From: Corynebacterium sp.
GTDB lineage: Bacteria; Actinomycetota; Actinomycetes; Mycobacteriales; Mycobacteriaceae
NCBI RefSeq assembly: GCF_030532325.1
Contig: NZ_JAUNLS010000002.1
Span: 157,640-221,639 of the forward strand
Length of the DNA: 64,000 bases
Direction of reading: 5' to 3'
In this document: positions 44,601 through 53,456 of the stretch, in pieces
Layout: each line of letters opens with the position of its first letter
How positions within the stretch are numbered: position 1 is the first letter of the stretch
Notes under the pieces: model-generated
Databases searched by the model: none
What the model was told of the DNA's origin: nothing
Seen by the model: only the letters and a program-made list of their open reading frames with translations
Made by a program: the position numbers and the translations under genes

Positions 44601-45196
44601 AGCTGGATGACGTCATTCAGGCGCGCGAGGATCTCACCGGTGTTATTGAGGACGTCGATAAGCAGATCCTGCAGCTGTTCACCGACGCCTGGCACGACGT
44701 GGAAGCAGAGTTTCCCAAGGTTTTCCAGACGCTCTTCCCGGGCGGCGAGGGCCGGCTCATCCTGACCGAGCCGGATGACATGCTGGCCACCGGCATTGAG
44801 GTGGAGGCCCGCCCGCCGGGCAAGAAGGTCAAGCGGCTCTCGCTGCTCTCCGGTGGCGAGAAGTCCCTGACCGCCCTGGCGATGCTGGTGGCCATCTTCC
44901 GCGCGCGGCCCTCGCCCTTCTACGTCATGGATGAGGTGGAAGCCGCGCTGGACGACGTCAACCTGCGCCGGCTCATCGCCCTGTTTGAGGAGCTGCGCAA
45001 GGACTCGCAGCTCATCGTCATCACACACCAAAAGCCCACGATGGACGTGGCTAACGTGCTCTACGGCGTGACCATGCGCGGCGACGGCGTGACCCGCGTG
45101 ATTTCTCAGCGCATGACGCGTGCCGGCGATGCCCCCGGTTCCGATGCCGCCGCTGCCGATGCCGCGCGCCTGGGCGTTGATGCCCCTCGCGATTAG
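41684..45196 (+). CDS. smc: chromosome segregation protein SMC
   Basis: ATPase that organises and segregates chromosomes together with ScpA and ScpB. The 1170-residue protein has Walker A GPNGSGKSN (31-39), a first coiled coil from about 165, a hinge at about 495-650 (FQPLAAFISTSYEKAVAAAL), a second coiled coil, the signature LSGGEKSLTALAMLVA near 1055 and Walker B FYVMDEVEAALDDVNLRRLI. Length is normal. The C-terminus adds a short alanine-rich tail (DAPGSDAAAADAAR). It stands between acyP and ftsY as in other actinobacteria. Confidence 0.97.
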   Translation: MHLKSLTLKGFKSFASATNLKFEPGICAVVGPNGSGKSNVVDALAWVMGEGSAKTLRGGKMQDVIFAGAGDRKPLGRAEVTLTIDNSDGALPIDYTEVSVTRRMFRDGASEYEINGSKARLMDIQELLSDSGIGREMHIIVGQGKLAEILESRPEERRAYIEEAAGVLKHRRRKEKAQRKLTGMQANLDRLQDLTDELGKQLKPLARQAEAARRAATVQADLRDARLRLAGDRVVRLRADFEDSEKRAQVLAEQVEEVTAQLEEATGQQLEVEAELAEVSPQAEAAQKLWFDLSTLSERISATQRIAAERASNVGAQVAYAGGDPEELEARALRADEEHAELLMVAEEAAERLDVIREEVAQHRAAFEEAEKEHMAQLRAIADRREGVVRLIAAEENLAGQVSSAEEELGRQEHIVEETRARTRAAGEEADEVATRLDALHSEREPLEEAHVRAASESGAAEKRLEQLREGQRERERAVYSLRARIDTLAQTAPETIDLGEGFQPLAAFISTSYEKAVAAALGGFAEALAGDVDADIVERLARASRTALVDTTAAAESPSASWRLDADLPAGASWLLDHVALVPEVSAAVTRLLSDVVLARDFATARGIVREDPRLRAVTAEGVMVGENWVEAGTGASSTVEVTAQITEAEAQLEAAQHELEELSGTLEGAKIAAEDSRVTAASAKAALREHDTEVEAWRRDHQRLLKQHEANKAEHDKAAARATEIEAKLISLREELAEARERLARVDDEDNADEPSSAERDAASAALEQVKAMEMDAQLAARTAQERAGQAAGKGDALRRQAEHERQAKARHERAMARRKAQAALAAAVDKHARDLAARTEQALERATEQRDELIAQRSLLSTRLQSAKQAVSATRQQLDRLTNSAHSSEIARSQAQVRVDEAEAKIVEQLGIAIADLLRDYTPGEDFDRKAENARLKQAEKDLNALGKVNPLALEEYKALEERYSFLSTQLDDVIQAREDLTGVIEDVDKQILQLFTDAWHDVEAEFPKVFQTLFPGGEGRLILTEPDDMLATGIEVEARPPGKKVKRLSLLSGGEKSLTALAMLVAIFRARPSPFYVMDEVEAALDDVNLRRLIALFEELRKDSQLIVITHQKPTMDVANVLYGVTMRGDGVTRVISQRMTRAGDAPGSDAAAADAARLGVDAPRD

Positions 45197-45547
45197 GCGT
45201 GGATGCGGCCGGCCCCCAGGCCAAGGTGCTGTCCAGCTTCTCGCCCGGCCCCAAGCCAAAAGTCTGATCCTGAAAAGCTGAACCTGCTGGTGGGAGATCG
45301 CCGTGGCGAGAATCCCGGCGGAGGCGAGCAGGAGGTTCAGCTTTCCAGGTTCAGCTTTTTAGGTTCAGCCATCTAGAAAGGCATCGAGGAAAGCTTCTGT
45401 CACGCGGGTGGGCTCTGCGCGTCGAGTACTCCATTCGGGGCGGTGACCCCAGCTGCGAACTCTGGGCCTGATGAGTGAGACGAGTGCGGCAGGAAAGAAT
45501 CGGTGCCTGTGCTGCCTGTGGCGGACAAGCCTGGCACTATAGAGGGC
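45197..45547 (+). other. 351-nt region between smc and ftsY
   Basis: No credible gene. The first 75 nt are C-rich and resemble degenerate repeats of the smc tail. The centre holds the inverted and direct repeats listed separately. The last 60 nt include the probable ftsY promoter, CACTAT at 45535-45540, 7 nt before ATG. Confidence 0.6.
45274..45369. repeat. inverted repeat with three 14-bp-spaced copies of AGGTTCAGC
   Basis: AAAGCTGAACCTGCT (45274-45288) is complementary to AGCAGG-AGG-TTCAGCTTT (45327-45344) with a 3-nt insert. The right arm is followed by two further AGGTTCAGC copies, so copies start at 45333, 45347 and 45361, exactly 14 bp apart. Could form alternative hairpins or act as a terminator; the second copy is followed by TTTTT. 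Confidence 0.6.
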
Positions 45548-47341
45548 ATGAATAGTACTGTCCTGTGGATTCTTATTGCCTTGATTGTTGTCGTGGCCCT
45601 GGTTGTCCTTCTGGTGACCGTGGGCAAGAAGCGCGGTGAGTCAAAGAAGGTTTCTTTTGAAAAGCCTGCTGAGGAGCCGAAGCAGCTGACCCAGGAGCAA
45701 AAGTCTGGAAACTATCAGGCCAAGTCCGGTTTCAACTTTGCCCCGGCAGGCGGCGGTGCGCAGAACGACACCCAGAAGGAGCCGGTCCGAGTGGACAAGG
45801 CTCCGACGAGTGGCAAGGCCGCCGAGGCGCCGAAGGCTGAAGACAAGCCCGCGCAGCCCAACGCCACGAAGATTGCGAACCAGCAGTTGGCAGGGGAGAA
45901 GCCCCAGAAGGTGGAGGAGCCCGCAAAACCCGCCAAGCCTGCAGCACCCGTTGAGGACGCCCCAGTAAAGAAGGAGGAGCCGGTACAGCCGGTCAAGCAG
46001 GAGGCTGAGGCGGCTGACCAGCCTGCCGCACCGGTGGAGGATTCGGCTGAGGAAAAGCCTGTTGAAGAGACTGCTCAGGTAGAGACTACTGAGCCGGAAT
46101 CTGCTGAGCCGGAATCCATCGAGGAGGAAGCCGAGCAGGAAGAGCCCGTCCCGGCCGCGCCCGTGGAGGAAGCAGATGCAGCAGAGGCGCCTGCGGGGCA
46201 GGATGCCACTGCTCACAAGCAGGCGGAGTCCGAGGCGCCGGTGACGGAGGAGGAACTGGCCCAGGCAGAGGCCACCGAGGCCGCGGCCGCCGCGAGCGCG
46301 CAGGCTGCCTCCGCGGATGAGGCCCTGGCCACCGAGCCGGAGCAGCTCGAGGTCTCTGAGGATGCGGAGGTCGTCGAAGCACCCGAGCAGCCGAAGGAGC
46401 CGCAGGAGCAGATCGCACCGGCCGCCGGCCGCCTGGGCAAGCTGCGTGGCCGCCTCTCCCGCTCGCAGAACGCCATCGGCCAGGGCCTGATGGGCATCCT
46501 TTCCGCTGGTGACCTCGATGAGGACGCCTGGGAGGAAATCGAGGACACCCTCATCATGGCGGACCTGGGCACCAAGTCCACTCTCAAGGTCACGGAGCTT
46601 CTGCGCGATAAGATCGCCGAGCGCGGCGTGAGCAGCGAGGACGAGGCCCGCGCGATGCTGCGCGAGGCGCTCATCGAGGTCGGCCACCCGGAGATGGATC
46701 GCTCCATCAAGGCTATGCCCAACGAGGGCAAGCCGGCCGTCATCATGGTGGTTGGTGTCAACGGCACCGGCAAGACCACCACCACCGGCAAGCTGGCCCG
46801 CGTGCTGGTGTCCATGGGCCACAACGTCCTCCTGGGAGCGGCCGATACCTTCCGTGCAGCCGCGGCGGATCAGCTCGAGACCTGGGGCCGCCGCGTGGGC
46901 GCGTCCACGGTCCGTGGCAAGGAGGGCGCCGACCCGGCCTCCGTGGCCTTTGACGCGGTGGCTGCCGGCGTGGAGCGCGGCGTTGATGTCGTGCTTATCG
47001 ATACCGCAGGTCGCCTGCACACCTCCGTGGACCTCATGGACCAGCTGGGCAAGGTCAAGCGCGTGGTGGAGAAGAAGACGGACGTGGATGAGGTCCTGCT
47101 GGTCCTTGACGCCACCGTGGGCCAAAACGGTCTGGCCCAGGCCCGCATCTTCCGTGAGGTCGTCGACATCACCGGCGTGGTGCTCACCAAGCTGGATGGC
47201 ACCGCCAAGGGCGGCATCGTCTTCCAGGTGCAGGAGGAGCTCGGCGTGCCGGTCAAGCTCGTCGGTTTGGGCGAGGGCGCAGATGATCTCGCCCCCTTCG
47301 AGGTGGAGGGCTTTGTCGACGCCCTCCTCGGTGAGCGCTAG
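45548..47341 (+). CDS. ftsY: signal recognition particle receptor FtsY
   Basis: Receptor GTPase that brings SRP-bound ribosomes to the membrane. The 597-residue protein has an N-terminal transmembrane helix (residues 5-25, VLWILIALIVVVALVVLLVT), a long acidic Ala/Glu/Pro-rich linker of about 260 residues, and the NG domain from about 293 with GTP-binding VNGTGKTTTTGKL (404-416), DTFRAAAADQLETW, DTAGRLHTSVDLMDQL and TKLDGTAKGGIVF. ATG at 45548 follows a CACTAT hexamer by 7 nt. A terminator is at 47368-47400. Confidence 0.96.
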   Translation: MNSTVLWILIALIVVVALVVLLVTVGKKRGESKKVSFEKPAEEPKQLTQEQKSGNYQAKSGFNFAPAGGGAQNDTQKEPVRVDKAPTSGKAAEAPKAEDKPAQPNATKIANQQLAGEKPQKVEEPAKPAKPAAPVEDAPVKKEEPVQPVKQEAEAADQPAAPVEDSAEEKPVEETAQVETTEPESAEPESIEEEAEQEEPVPAAPVEEADAAEAPAGQDATAHKQAESEAPVTEEELAQAEATEAAAAASAQAASADEALATEPEQLEVSEDAEVVEAPEQPKEPQEQIAPAAGRLGKLRGRLSRSQNAIGQGLMGILSAGDLDEDAWEEIEDTLIMADLGTKSTLKVTELLRDKIAERGVSSEDEARAMLREALIEVGHPEMDRSIKAMPNEGKPAVIMVVGVNGTGKTTTTGKLARVLVSMGHNVLLGAADTFRAAAADQLETWGRRVGASTVRGKEGADPASVAFDAVAAGVERGVDVVLIDTAGRLHTSVDLMDQLGKVKRVVEKKTDVDEVLLVLDATVGQNGLAQARIFREVVDITGVVLTKLDGTAKGGIVFQVQEELGVPVKLVGLGEGADDLAPFEVEGFVDALLGER

Positions 47342-47367
47342 TCCACCACCGCAGCGCCTGAACGCAC

Positions 47368-47400
47368 AAGCTCCCGCACGCCCCGTGCGGGAGCTTTTCT
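47368..47400 (+). terminator. terminator after ftsY
   Basis: AAGCTCCCGCACG (47368-47380) pairs perfectly with CGTGCGGGAGCTT (47384-47396) around CCC, ending in TTTTCT. Strong terminator that separates ftsY from the mrp operon. Confidence 0.92.
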
Positions 47401-47522
47401 TATGCTTTGCTCAGGTCGTCCTACGGCGGTAGTGAGCCAAAGGTGAGAGCGGTGCGTGCCCGGCGCCATGCTGGTGCTAAAAGCCCAGGGCAGAGGTGGT
47501 ATTTAGTCTTCTAGAGCACGTC

Positions 47523-47595
47523 GCTAATGTGCTTTGGCTTGAGTCACAATGCTAATGTGGGAACGTCGACTTTAATGCTTGCTGTTAAAAACAGC
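47523..47595 (+). promoter_or_regulatory. direct repeats and small dyad upstream of mrpA
   Basis: GCTAATGTG occurs at 47523-47531 and 47551-47559, 28 bp apart. Downstream, GCTGTT (47581-47586) and AACAGC (47590-47595) form a dyad with AAA between. These are 30-100 nt before mrpA and are candidate regulatory elements. No clear -35/-10 pair was found. Confidence 0.4.
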
Positions 47596-47624
47596 TCAAA
47601 TCAACGGTTCGTGAGGCTGATTTC

Positions 47625-50603
47625 GTGACACTACTGTATGTTGTCCTCCTCGCAGCTGTCGCAGTGGCACTAGCACCGGCAACCGTCAAGGTTGCTGACC
47701 GCGCCGCCGGCTATCCACTAGCCGGCATTTTTCTTGTCGCCGCGGCACTTCTCGCAACAACGTTTCCCTCGCTCGCGCGGGGAGAGGAGATTGTTTACAG
47801 CGTTCCCTGGGTACGCGACGTCGTAGCAACCGGCATGGACGTCTCCATCGCCTTCCGCGGTGACGCGTTGGGCGTGTTCTTTGCCATGCTGGCGCTCATC
47901 ATTGGCGCGGTGGTCTTTTGCTACTCCGCGGCCTACCTGCCCAAAGGAAAAGGAAACCGCAGCTTCTACGTGCTGATGACCGCCTTTACCCTGGCCATCC
48001 TGCTCCTGGTGCTGGCCAACGACGTGGTCATCCTCTTCCTGGCCTGGGAACTGGTGTCGCTGGCGTCCTTCATGCTTATCGCGCGCAGCGGTAAGTCGGG
48101 CGAGGCGGGCTCGCAGCGCACCCTGATTCTCACCTTCATCGGCGGCCTCACCCTGCTGTCAGCCATGGCGATTGCCGCCACCGCCGCCGGCTCCACGAAC
48201 CTGGAAACCATCCTGGCCTCCGAGGTGTGGGAGACCAACCCCGGCCTGACCACCGGCGTAGCGCTGCTGGTGGCGGTCTCCGCGTTTACCAAGGCCGCCC
48301 AGTTCCCCTTCCACTTCTGGCTGCCTGAGGCCATGGCGGCGGCCACCCCGGTCTCCGCCTTCCTGCACGCCGCCGCGGTGGTCAAGGCCGGCGTGTACCT
48401 GCTCATTCGCTTCTCGACGATCTTCCACGACGTCGCCGCCTGGAACTGGCTGCTCATCGTCGTGGGCATGGGCACCGCGCTGATGTCGGCGGTCTTCGCC
48501 GTGCAGAAGACGGACCTGAAGAAGCTCACCGCCTACTCCACGGTCTCCCACCTGGGATGGATCGTGGCCACCATCGGCGTGGGCACCCCGTTTGCCATCG
48601 CTGCCGCCCTGGTGCACACCCTGGCGCACGCGCTGTTCAAGTCCTCCATCTTCATGCTCATCGGCGTGGTCGACCACGAGACTGGCACGCGTGACATTCG
48701 CCGCCTCGGCGTGCTGTGGAACAAGCTGCCGTGGACCTTCGGCTCGATGCTCATCGGCGCGGCCTCGATGGCCGCGGTCCCTCCGCTGTTCGGCTTTGTG
48801 TCCAAGGAGGGCATGCTCACCGCCTTCGAGGAGGCCCCCATCGGCACGGTGGGGCAGTGGATCCTGCTGGCCGTGGCCGGCATCGGTGCCTTCTTCACCT
48901 TCACCTACTCGGCCAAGATTATCTTCGGCGCTTTCTTCGACGGCCCCCGCGACATGGAGGACGTCCACGAAGCGCCTGTGCGTCTCTGGCTGCCGGCCGC
49001 GCTGCCCGGCGTGATGTCCCTGCCCATCGTCTTCGTCATGGGCCTGCTGGACAAGCCCTTAGACTTGATGACGGCCAGCGTGGGCATGGAGGGCCACGCC
49101 CACCTGGCGCTGTGGCACGGCGTGACCGTCCCGCTGGTGATCTCGGTGCTGGTGCTGGTGGCTGGCGTGGTGGGCGTCGTCAAGCGCAACGCCTTCTGGG
49201 CCGCCATGGAGGAGCGCGAACTGCTGCCGCGCACCGGCAACGAGCTGCTGCGCTCGCTGCAGCGCGGATCCGCCACCTTCGGCCGCTTCGTGGGCCGCAT
49301 GTCCGATACACACAACCCCTCCAAGCTCATCCTGCCCATCGTGCTGCTGGTCATCATCGTGGCCGGCGCGGCGCTGATCAGCGAGGGCGTGGATGGCGTG
49401 CCGCTCAACCCGCGTGTTGACGGCCTGGATAACCCGTGGGATCTGCTCCCGCTGGGCATCGTGGGGCTGTCCATGATTGGGCTCATCCGCACCCAGAACC
49501 GCCTGACGGGTGCGGTGATGATCGGCATCGCCGGAACCGGCGTGACGCTGCAGATGTTCCTGCTCGGCGCGCCGGACGTGGCCCTGACACAGTTCACCGT
49601 TGAGGCGCTGTCTGTCATCGTCATGATGATGGTGCTGCGCTACCTGCCGGAGAAGTTCCACCCGGTGCACAAGAAGCGCAAGGCGGGCGCGGCGGTGATC
49701 GCGGTGTTGGCCGGTGTGGCCGCCTTCCTCGGCGTGTGGGCGCTCATGGGCCGCCACGAGCGCTCGGATCTGGCCATGTGGTACCTCAACAACGCCCCGG
49801 ATATCACCGGCGGCGACAACGTGGTGGCCACCATCATCGTGGAGTTCCGTGCACTCGATACCCTGGGCGAGCTCTCCGTGCTGGGCATGGCCGCCGTGGT
49901 CATCGCCGCGGTCACCTCGACGCTGCCGCGCTTCCCCTTTGCCTCGGGCACTCGCCCCGCACCCTTCGGCCAGTCGCAGCTCAACTCCGTGCCGTTGCGC
50001 AAGGGCATTGCCATTGTCATCCCGATCCTGGTTGTCCTGTCCATCGTGGTCTTCTACCGCGGGCACCAGGCCTCCGGCGGCGGCTTCCCAGCGGCGCTCA
50101 TCATGGGCGCGGCCATCGGCCTGACCTACCTCTCACGCGGCTCGGATGAGATTGTCTTCGGCCGCATGACGCCGATTCACCTCACGGGCGTGGGCATCAT
50201 CGTGGCGCTGACCGCCGGCTTCATCGGCTACATTCCCACCAGCCACGGCGCGAGCGGCTTCCTCACCGCCATCCACGGCGAGGCGCTGGGCCAGCACTGG
50301 ACCACCTCGCTCATCTTCGACCTCGGTATCTACCTGGCGGTGCTGGGCATGCTCACCATGGCCATCAACGCGCTGGGCGGCTACCTGCGCCCGGGCACCG
50401 AGCGTGATTACCTGCCGTGGGTGCACGACGATGATTCCGCGCTGCCAAACACTCCGCGCGTGGTGCTTGACGACGTCGACGATCCCTACCCCGAGGCCAT
50501 CAACCCCTCGAGCAACCCGCTGGCGCTGCTCAATAAGAATGAGGCCCGCACCATCAACAATTCACCTCGCGCGAACTCGAAGCGAGGTGAGGAGAACTCA
50601 TGA
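47625..50603 (+). CDS. mrpA: Mrp Na+/H+ antiporter subunit A with fused MnhB-like domain
   Basis: Largest subunit of the multisubunit cation/proton antiporter. The 992-residue membrane protein has the NuoL-like proton-channel core (FLAWELVSLASFMLIARSGK, FPFHFWLPEAMAAATPVSAF, LTAYSTVSHLGWIVATIGVG, ALFKSSIFMLIGVVDH) in its first 500 residues, and the C-terminal region (about 790-960) contains VVFYRGHQASGGGFPAALIM, the MnhB/MrpB signature. No separate mrpB follows. GTG at 47625. The ATGA overlap with mrpC starts a tightly packed operon. Confidence 0.95.
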   Translation: MTLLYVVLLAAVAVALAPATVKVADRAAGYPLAGIFLVAAALLATTFPSLARGEEIVYSVPWVRDVVATGMDVSIAFRGDALGVFFAMLALIIGAVVFCYSAAYLPKGKGNRSFYVLMTAFTLAILLLVLANDVVILFLAWELVSLASFMLIARSGKSGEAGSQRTLILTFIGGLTLLSAMAIAATAAGSTNLETILASEVWETNPGLTTGVALLVAVSAFTKAAQFPFHFWLPEAMAAATPVSAFLHAAAVVKAGVYLLIRFSTIFHDVAAWNWLLIVVGMGTALMSAVFAVQKTDLKKLTAYSTVSHLGWIVATIGVGTPFAIAAALVHTLAHALFKSSIFMLIGVVDHETGTRDIRRLGVLWNKLPWTFGSMLIGAASMAAVPPLFGFVSKEGMLTAFEEAPIGTVGQWILLAVAGIGAFFTFTYSAKIIFGAFFDGPRDMEDVHEAPVRLWLPAALPGVMSLPIVFVMGLLDKPLDLMTASVGMEGHAHLALWHGVTVPLVISVLVLVAGVVGVVKRNAFWAAMEERELLPRTGNELLRSLQRGSATFGRFVGRMSDTHNPSKLILPIVLLVIIVAGAALISEGVDGVPLNPRVDGLDNPWDLLPLGIVGLSMIGLIRTQNRLTGAVMIGIAGTGVTLQMFLLGAPDVALTQFTVEALSVIVMMMVLRYLPEKFHPVHKKRKAGAAVIAVLAGVAAFLGVWALMGRHERSDLAMWYLNNAPDITGGDNVVATIIVEFRALDTLGELSVLGMAAVVIAAVTSTLPRFPFASGTRPAPFGQSQLNSVPLRKGIAIVIPILVVLSIVVFYRGHQASGGGFPAALIMGAAIGLTYLSRGSDEIVFGRMTPIHLTGVGIIVALTAGFIGYIPTSHGASGFLTAIHGEALGQHWTTSLIFDLGIYLAVLGMLTMAINALGGYLRPGTERDYLPWVHDDDSALPNTPRVVLDDVDDPYPEAINPSSNPLALLNKNEARTINNSPRANSKRGEENS

Positions 50604-51043
50604 TCCTCGCACTGACCATTGCACTACTCATCGGTACCTCGGTGTACCTGATCCAACAGCGCGGTCTTGTCCACATCGTGCTGGGCATGATGGCCTTTGG
50701 CCACGGAGTGAACCTGAGCCTGCTGGCCACCGGCGTGTACTCCTACCGCGGTGAGTCCTTCCCCTCGCAGGTCCCCATGGAGCAGATGGGCGACCCTCTG
50801 CCGCAGGCCTTCGTGCTCACGGCCGTGGTGATTTCCATGGCCACCTCCACGATCCTGCTCACCATGGCGGCCATGGGCGCTAACGATGACACCGACGTGG
50901 TGGAGCCGGTGGATGACAACACCATCGACCACGCCTTCTCCACGCTGGGGCGCGACTCGCAGAACCGCGAGATCCTGCAGCGCTCCGCCAACACCATGGA
51001 CCGCATTAAGGAACTCGAGCAATCCGAGGGAGGGGAGCACTAA
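50600..51043 (+). CDS. mrpC: Mrp antiporter subunit C
   Basis: A 147-residue NuoK-like membrane subunit with three helices (LALTIALLIGTSVYLIQQRG, LGMMAFGHGVNLSLLATG, LPQAFVLTAVVISMATSTIL). The C-terminal 45 residues are an acidic, soluble extension (DTDVVEPVDDNTIDH). Overlaps mrpA by four bases and abuts mrpD. Confidence 0.94.
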   Translation: MILALTIALLIGTSVYLIQQRGLVHIVLGMMAFGHGVNLSLLATGVYSYRGESFPSQVPMEQMGDPLPQAFVLTAVVISMATSTILLTMAAMGANDDTDVVEPVDDNTIDHAFSTLGRDSQNREILQRSANTMDRIKELEQSEGGEH

Positions 51044-52585
51044 ATGAATGACACGATGAGTGCACTGCTGCCTCTTTTCCCGGCGGTTCCGTTGGTTTCC
51101 GCCGCGCTGGCGCTGATGGCGCCGTGGCCGAAGGTGCGCGACACCATCATGCTGCTGGTGCCTGGCGTGGGTATCTTCGCCGCGTTCGGCCTGCTGCTGT
51201 ACTGCATGGACAACGGCCCGGTGGCCCACACGGTGGGCAACTACCAGGGCAACGTGGGCATTCCCTTCCTAGCGGATTCCTTCTCCGCGGTGATGATTCT
51301 CACCACGATGATCGTGGCCTTCGGCGCGAACTGGTTCGCCATCGTGGGCGGCGAGACGAAGTCGCGCTATTACCCCTCGCTCACGCTGATTCTGATTACG
51401 GGCGTGTGCGGCGCGCTGCTCACCGCTGACCTCTTCAACTTCTTCGTGTTCATCGAGGTCATGCTGCTGCCCTCCTACGGCCTCATCACGATGTCGGGTA
51501 CGTGGTCGCGCCTGGCGGCCGGCCGCGCCTTCGTGCTGGTCAACCTCTTCGCCTCCACGCTGCTGGTGCTGGGTGTGGGCTATATCTATTCGGTGACTGG
51601 CTCAGTCAACATCGCCGCCCTCGAGGGTGCTGCGGCCGGCAACGGCCCGGCCACGGTGGCCGCTGGCCTGGTGATCATCGCGATCACGGCCAAGGCCGGT
51701 GTGTTCCCGGTGCAGTCCTGGCTGCCGCGCACCTACCCGGGCACCTCGGCGGCGGTCATGGGCCTGTTCTCCGGCCTGCACACCAAGGTTGCGGTCTACA
51801 TGCTCTACCGCCTGTGGGTCCACCTCTTTGACATGGATCAGCGCTGGGGCACCCTGATCATCGTGCTCATGATCATCTCGATGATCGTCGGCGCCTTTGG
51901 CGGTCTGGCGGAGAACTCCATCCGCCGCGTGCTGGGTTACCAGATGCTCAACGGCATGCCCTTCATCCTGGTCATGATGGCCTTTACCACCCACGACGCC
52001 GAGCGCGCCCTGGCCGCGGGCATCATCTACACCGTGCACCACATGCTCACGGTGGGCTCGCTCATCCTGGCTTCGGGTGCCATCGAGGAGACCTACGGCA
52101 CGGGCTTGCTCTCCAAGCTCTCGGGCCTGGCGCACCGCGATCCCATCATCGCCTGGATCTTCGCCGCGGGCGCTTTCTCTGTGGTGGGCTTCCCGCCCTT
52201 CTCCGGCATGTGGGGCAAGGTGCTCATCGTCCTGGAGGTCGCGCGCACCGGCGGGCTCAAGGCGTGGATTGTCATCGCGGTGATCATCGTGGCCTCCTTT
52301 GCCGCCTTCCTGGCTATGCTGCGGGTGTGGCGCAACGTCTTCTGGGGCAAGGATCTGCCCAAGGAGAAGGTGCCCAAGGAGCTGGTGATTCGCAAGAAGC
52401 TCATGGCCCCCTCGGCTGCGCTAATCCTGGGCTCGCTGACCATGTTCTTCGCGGCCGGCCCGGTCATCGCGGTGGCCACCCACGCCGCGGAGGATCTCCT
52501 CGATACGCAGGCTTACACTGAGGCCGTGCTGGGGGAGGAGCCCGTGGCGCTACCTGATATCGACTCCATCCAGGAGGGACGCTAG
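51044..52585 (+). CDS. mrpD: Mrp antiporter subunit D
   Basis: A 513-residue NuoM/N-like proton-channel subunit with about fourteen helices. It carries DLFNFFVFIEVMLLPSYGLI, the VFPVQSWLPRTYPGTSAAVM segment, TKVAVYMLYRLWVHLFDM and FSVVGFPPFSGMWGKVLIV. The ATG directly follows the mrpC stop (TAAATG). Confidence 0.95.
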   Translation: MNDTMSALLPLFPAVPLVSAALALMAPWPKVRDTIMLLVPGVGIFAAFGLLLYCMDNGPVAHTVGNYQGNVGIPFLADSFSAVMILTTMIVAFGANWFAIVGGETKSRYYPSLTLILITGVCGALLTADLFNFFVFIEVMLLPSYGLITMSGTWSRLAAGRAFVLVNLFASTLLVLGVGYIYSVTGSVNIAALEGAAAGNGPATVAAGLVIIAITAKAGVFPVQSWLPRTYPGTSAAVMGLFSGLHTKVAVYMLYRLWVHLFDMDQRWGTLIIVLMIISMIVGAFGGLAENSIRRVLGYQMLNGMPFILVMMAFTTHDAERALAAGIIYTVHHMLTVGSLILASGAIEETYGTGLLSKLSGLAHRDPIIAWIFAAGAFSVVGFPPFSGMWGKVLIVLEVARTGGLKAWIVIAVIIVASFAAFLAMLRVWRNVFWGKDLPKEKVPKELVIRKKLMAPSAALILGSLTMFFAAGPVIAVATHAAEDLLDTQAYTEAVLGEEPVALPDIDSIQEGR

Positions 52586-53161
52586 ATGAAACTCGCACTG
52601 CATTCCGTGGTTTATGCGGCGTGGCTGATCAAGGAGATCTTCGTCGCCGGCTTCACCCTGGCCCTGGAGGCCTTCAAACCCAAACCCCAGTACCACCCGG
52701 TGGTGGTGCGCTATCCGTTGCGCATTACCGACGCCTGGGAGATCTTCTGGTTTACCTCCTCCATCACCGCCACCCCGGGCACGCTCTCCCTGGGTCTGCG
52801 CGAGCCGATCGCTGAGGGCCTGCCGCGCATCGTGCTGGTGCAGGCCGTCATGGGCGATGACCCCGTGGAGATCATGGAATCCCTGGCGGACATGGAGGAG
52901 CGCCTGGCTCCGCACGTCAAGGACATTGACTATGGCGTGCCGGGCCAGCGCGATACCAAGGAGCTCTCCGAGGAGTTCTACGAGTACCCGCTGGAGACCC
53001 TCGGGCGCTACATGCGCTCGCCGGACTTGGCACAGACGGATGATACGCCGCTGGCCGCAGACAAGACCGAGAAGACCCCGGCGTGGCCGCTGCGCGCGCA
53101 GGGCAGTGAGTCCAAGGGCGCCCAGGCGGGGCCGACAAAGCAGCGAAAGGACGAGAAATAA
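52586..53161 (+). CDS. mrpE: Mrp antiporter subunit E
   Basis: A 191-residue subunit. The N-terminal hydrophobic part (residues 5-30, VVYAAWLIKEIFVAGFTLAL) anchors the protein; the PRIVLVQAVMGDDPVEIM segment follows. The last 60 residues are polar. The ATG follows the mrpD stop (TAGATG) and the stop overlaps the mrpF start (TAATG). Confidence 0.92.
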   Translation: MKLALHSVVYAAWLIKEIFVAGFTLALEAFKPKPQYHPVVVRYPLRITDAWEIFWFTSSITATPGTLSLGLREPIAEGLPRIVLVQAVMGDDPVEIMESLADMEERLAPHVKDIDYGVPGQRDTKELSEEFYEYPLETLGRYMRSPDLAQTDDTPLAADKTEKTPAWPLRAQGSESKGAQAGPTKQRKDEK

Positions 53162-53451
53162 TGTTCGATCTCGCTTCGATGAGTGCCTTTGAGTGGGTCG
53201 TTATGGTGTGCGTGTTCATCATGGGCGGCGCGGTGCTCGCGGCCATTGGCTTGGCGCTGCGCTCCCGCGACGAGCTGACCCGCACGGTGATGTCTGACCT
53301 GGTGTTCTACGGCATGTTGTGCATGTACATCGCCTGGGCCATGACCAACCACGCCTCGATCCTCTATGACATCGCCATGCTGGGGGCCATCGCCGCGGGC
53401 GTGCTGCCCACGCTGTCCATGGCCCGCATCATCTCCAAGGGTAGGAGGTAA
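53161..53451 (+). CDS. mrpF: Mrp antiporter subunit F
   Basis: A 96-residue membrane subunit with three helices (FEWVVMVCVFIMGGAVLAAI, LVFYGMLCMYIAWAMTNHA, AMLGAIAAGVLPTLSMARII). Short MrpF family, placed in normal order between E and G; overlaps mrpE by one base. Confidence 0.92.
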   Translation: MFDLASMSAFEWVVMVCVFIMGGAVLAAIGLALRSRDELTRTVMSDLVFYGMLCMYIAWAMTNHASILYDIAMLGAIAAGVLPTLSMARIISKGRR

Positions 53452-53456
53452 ACCAG

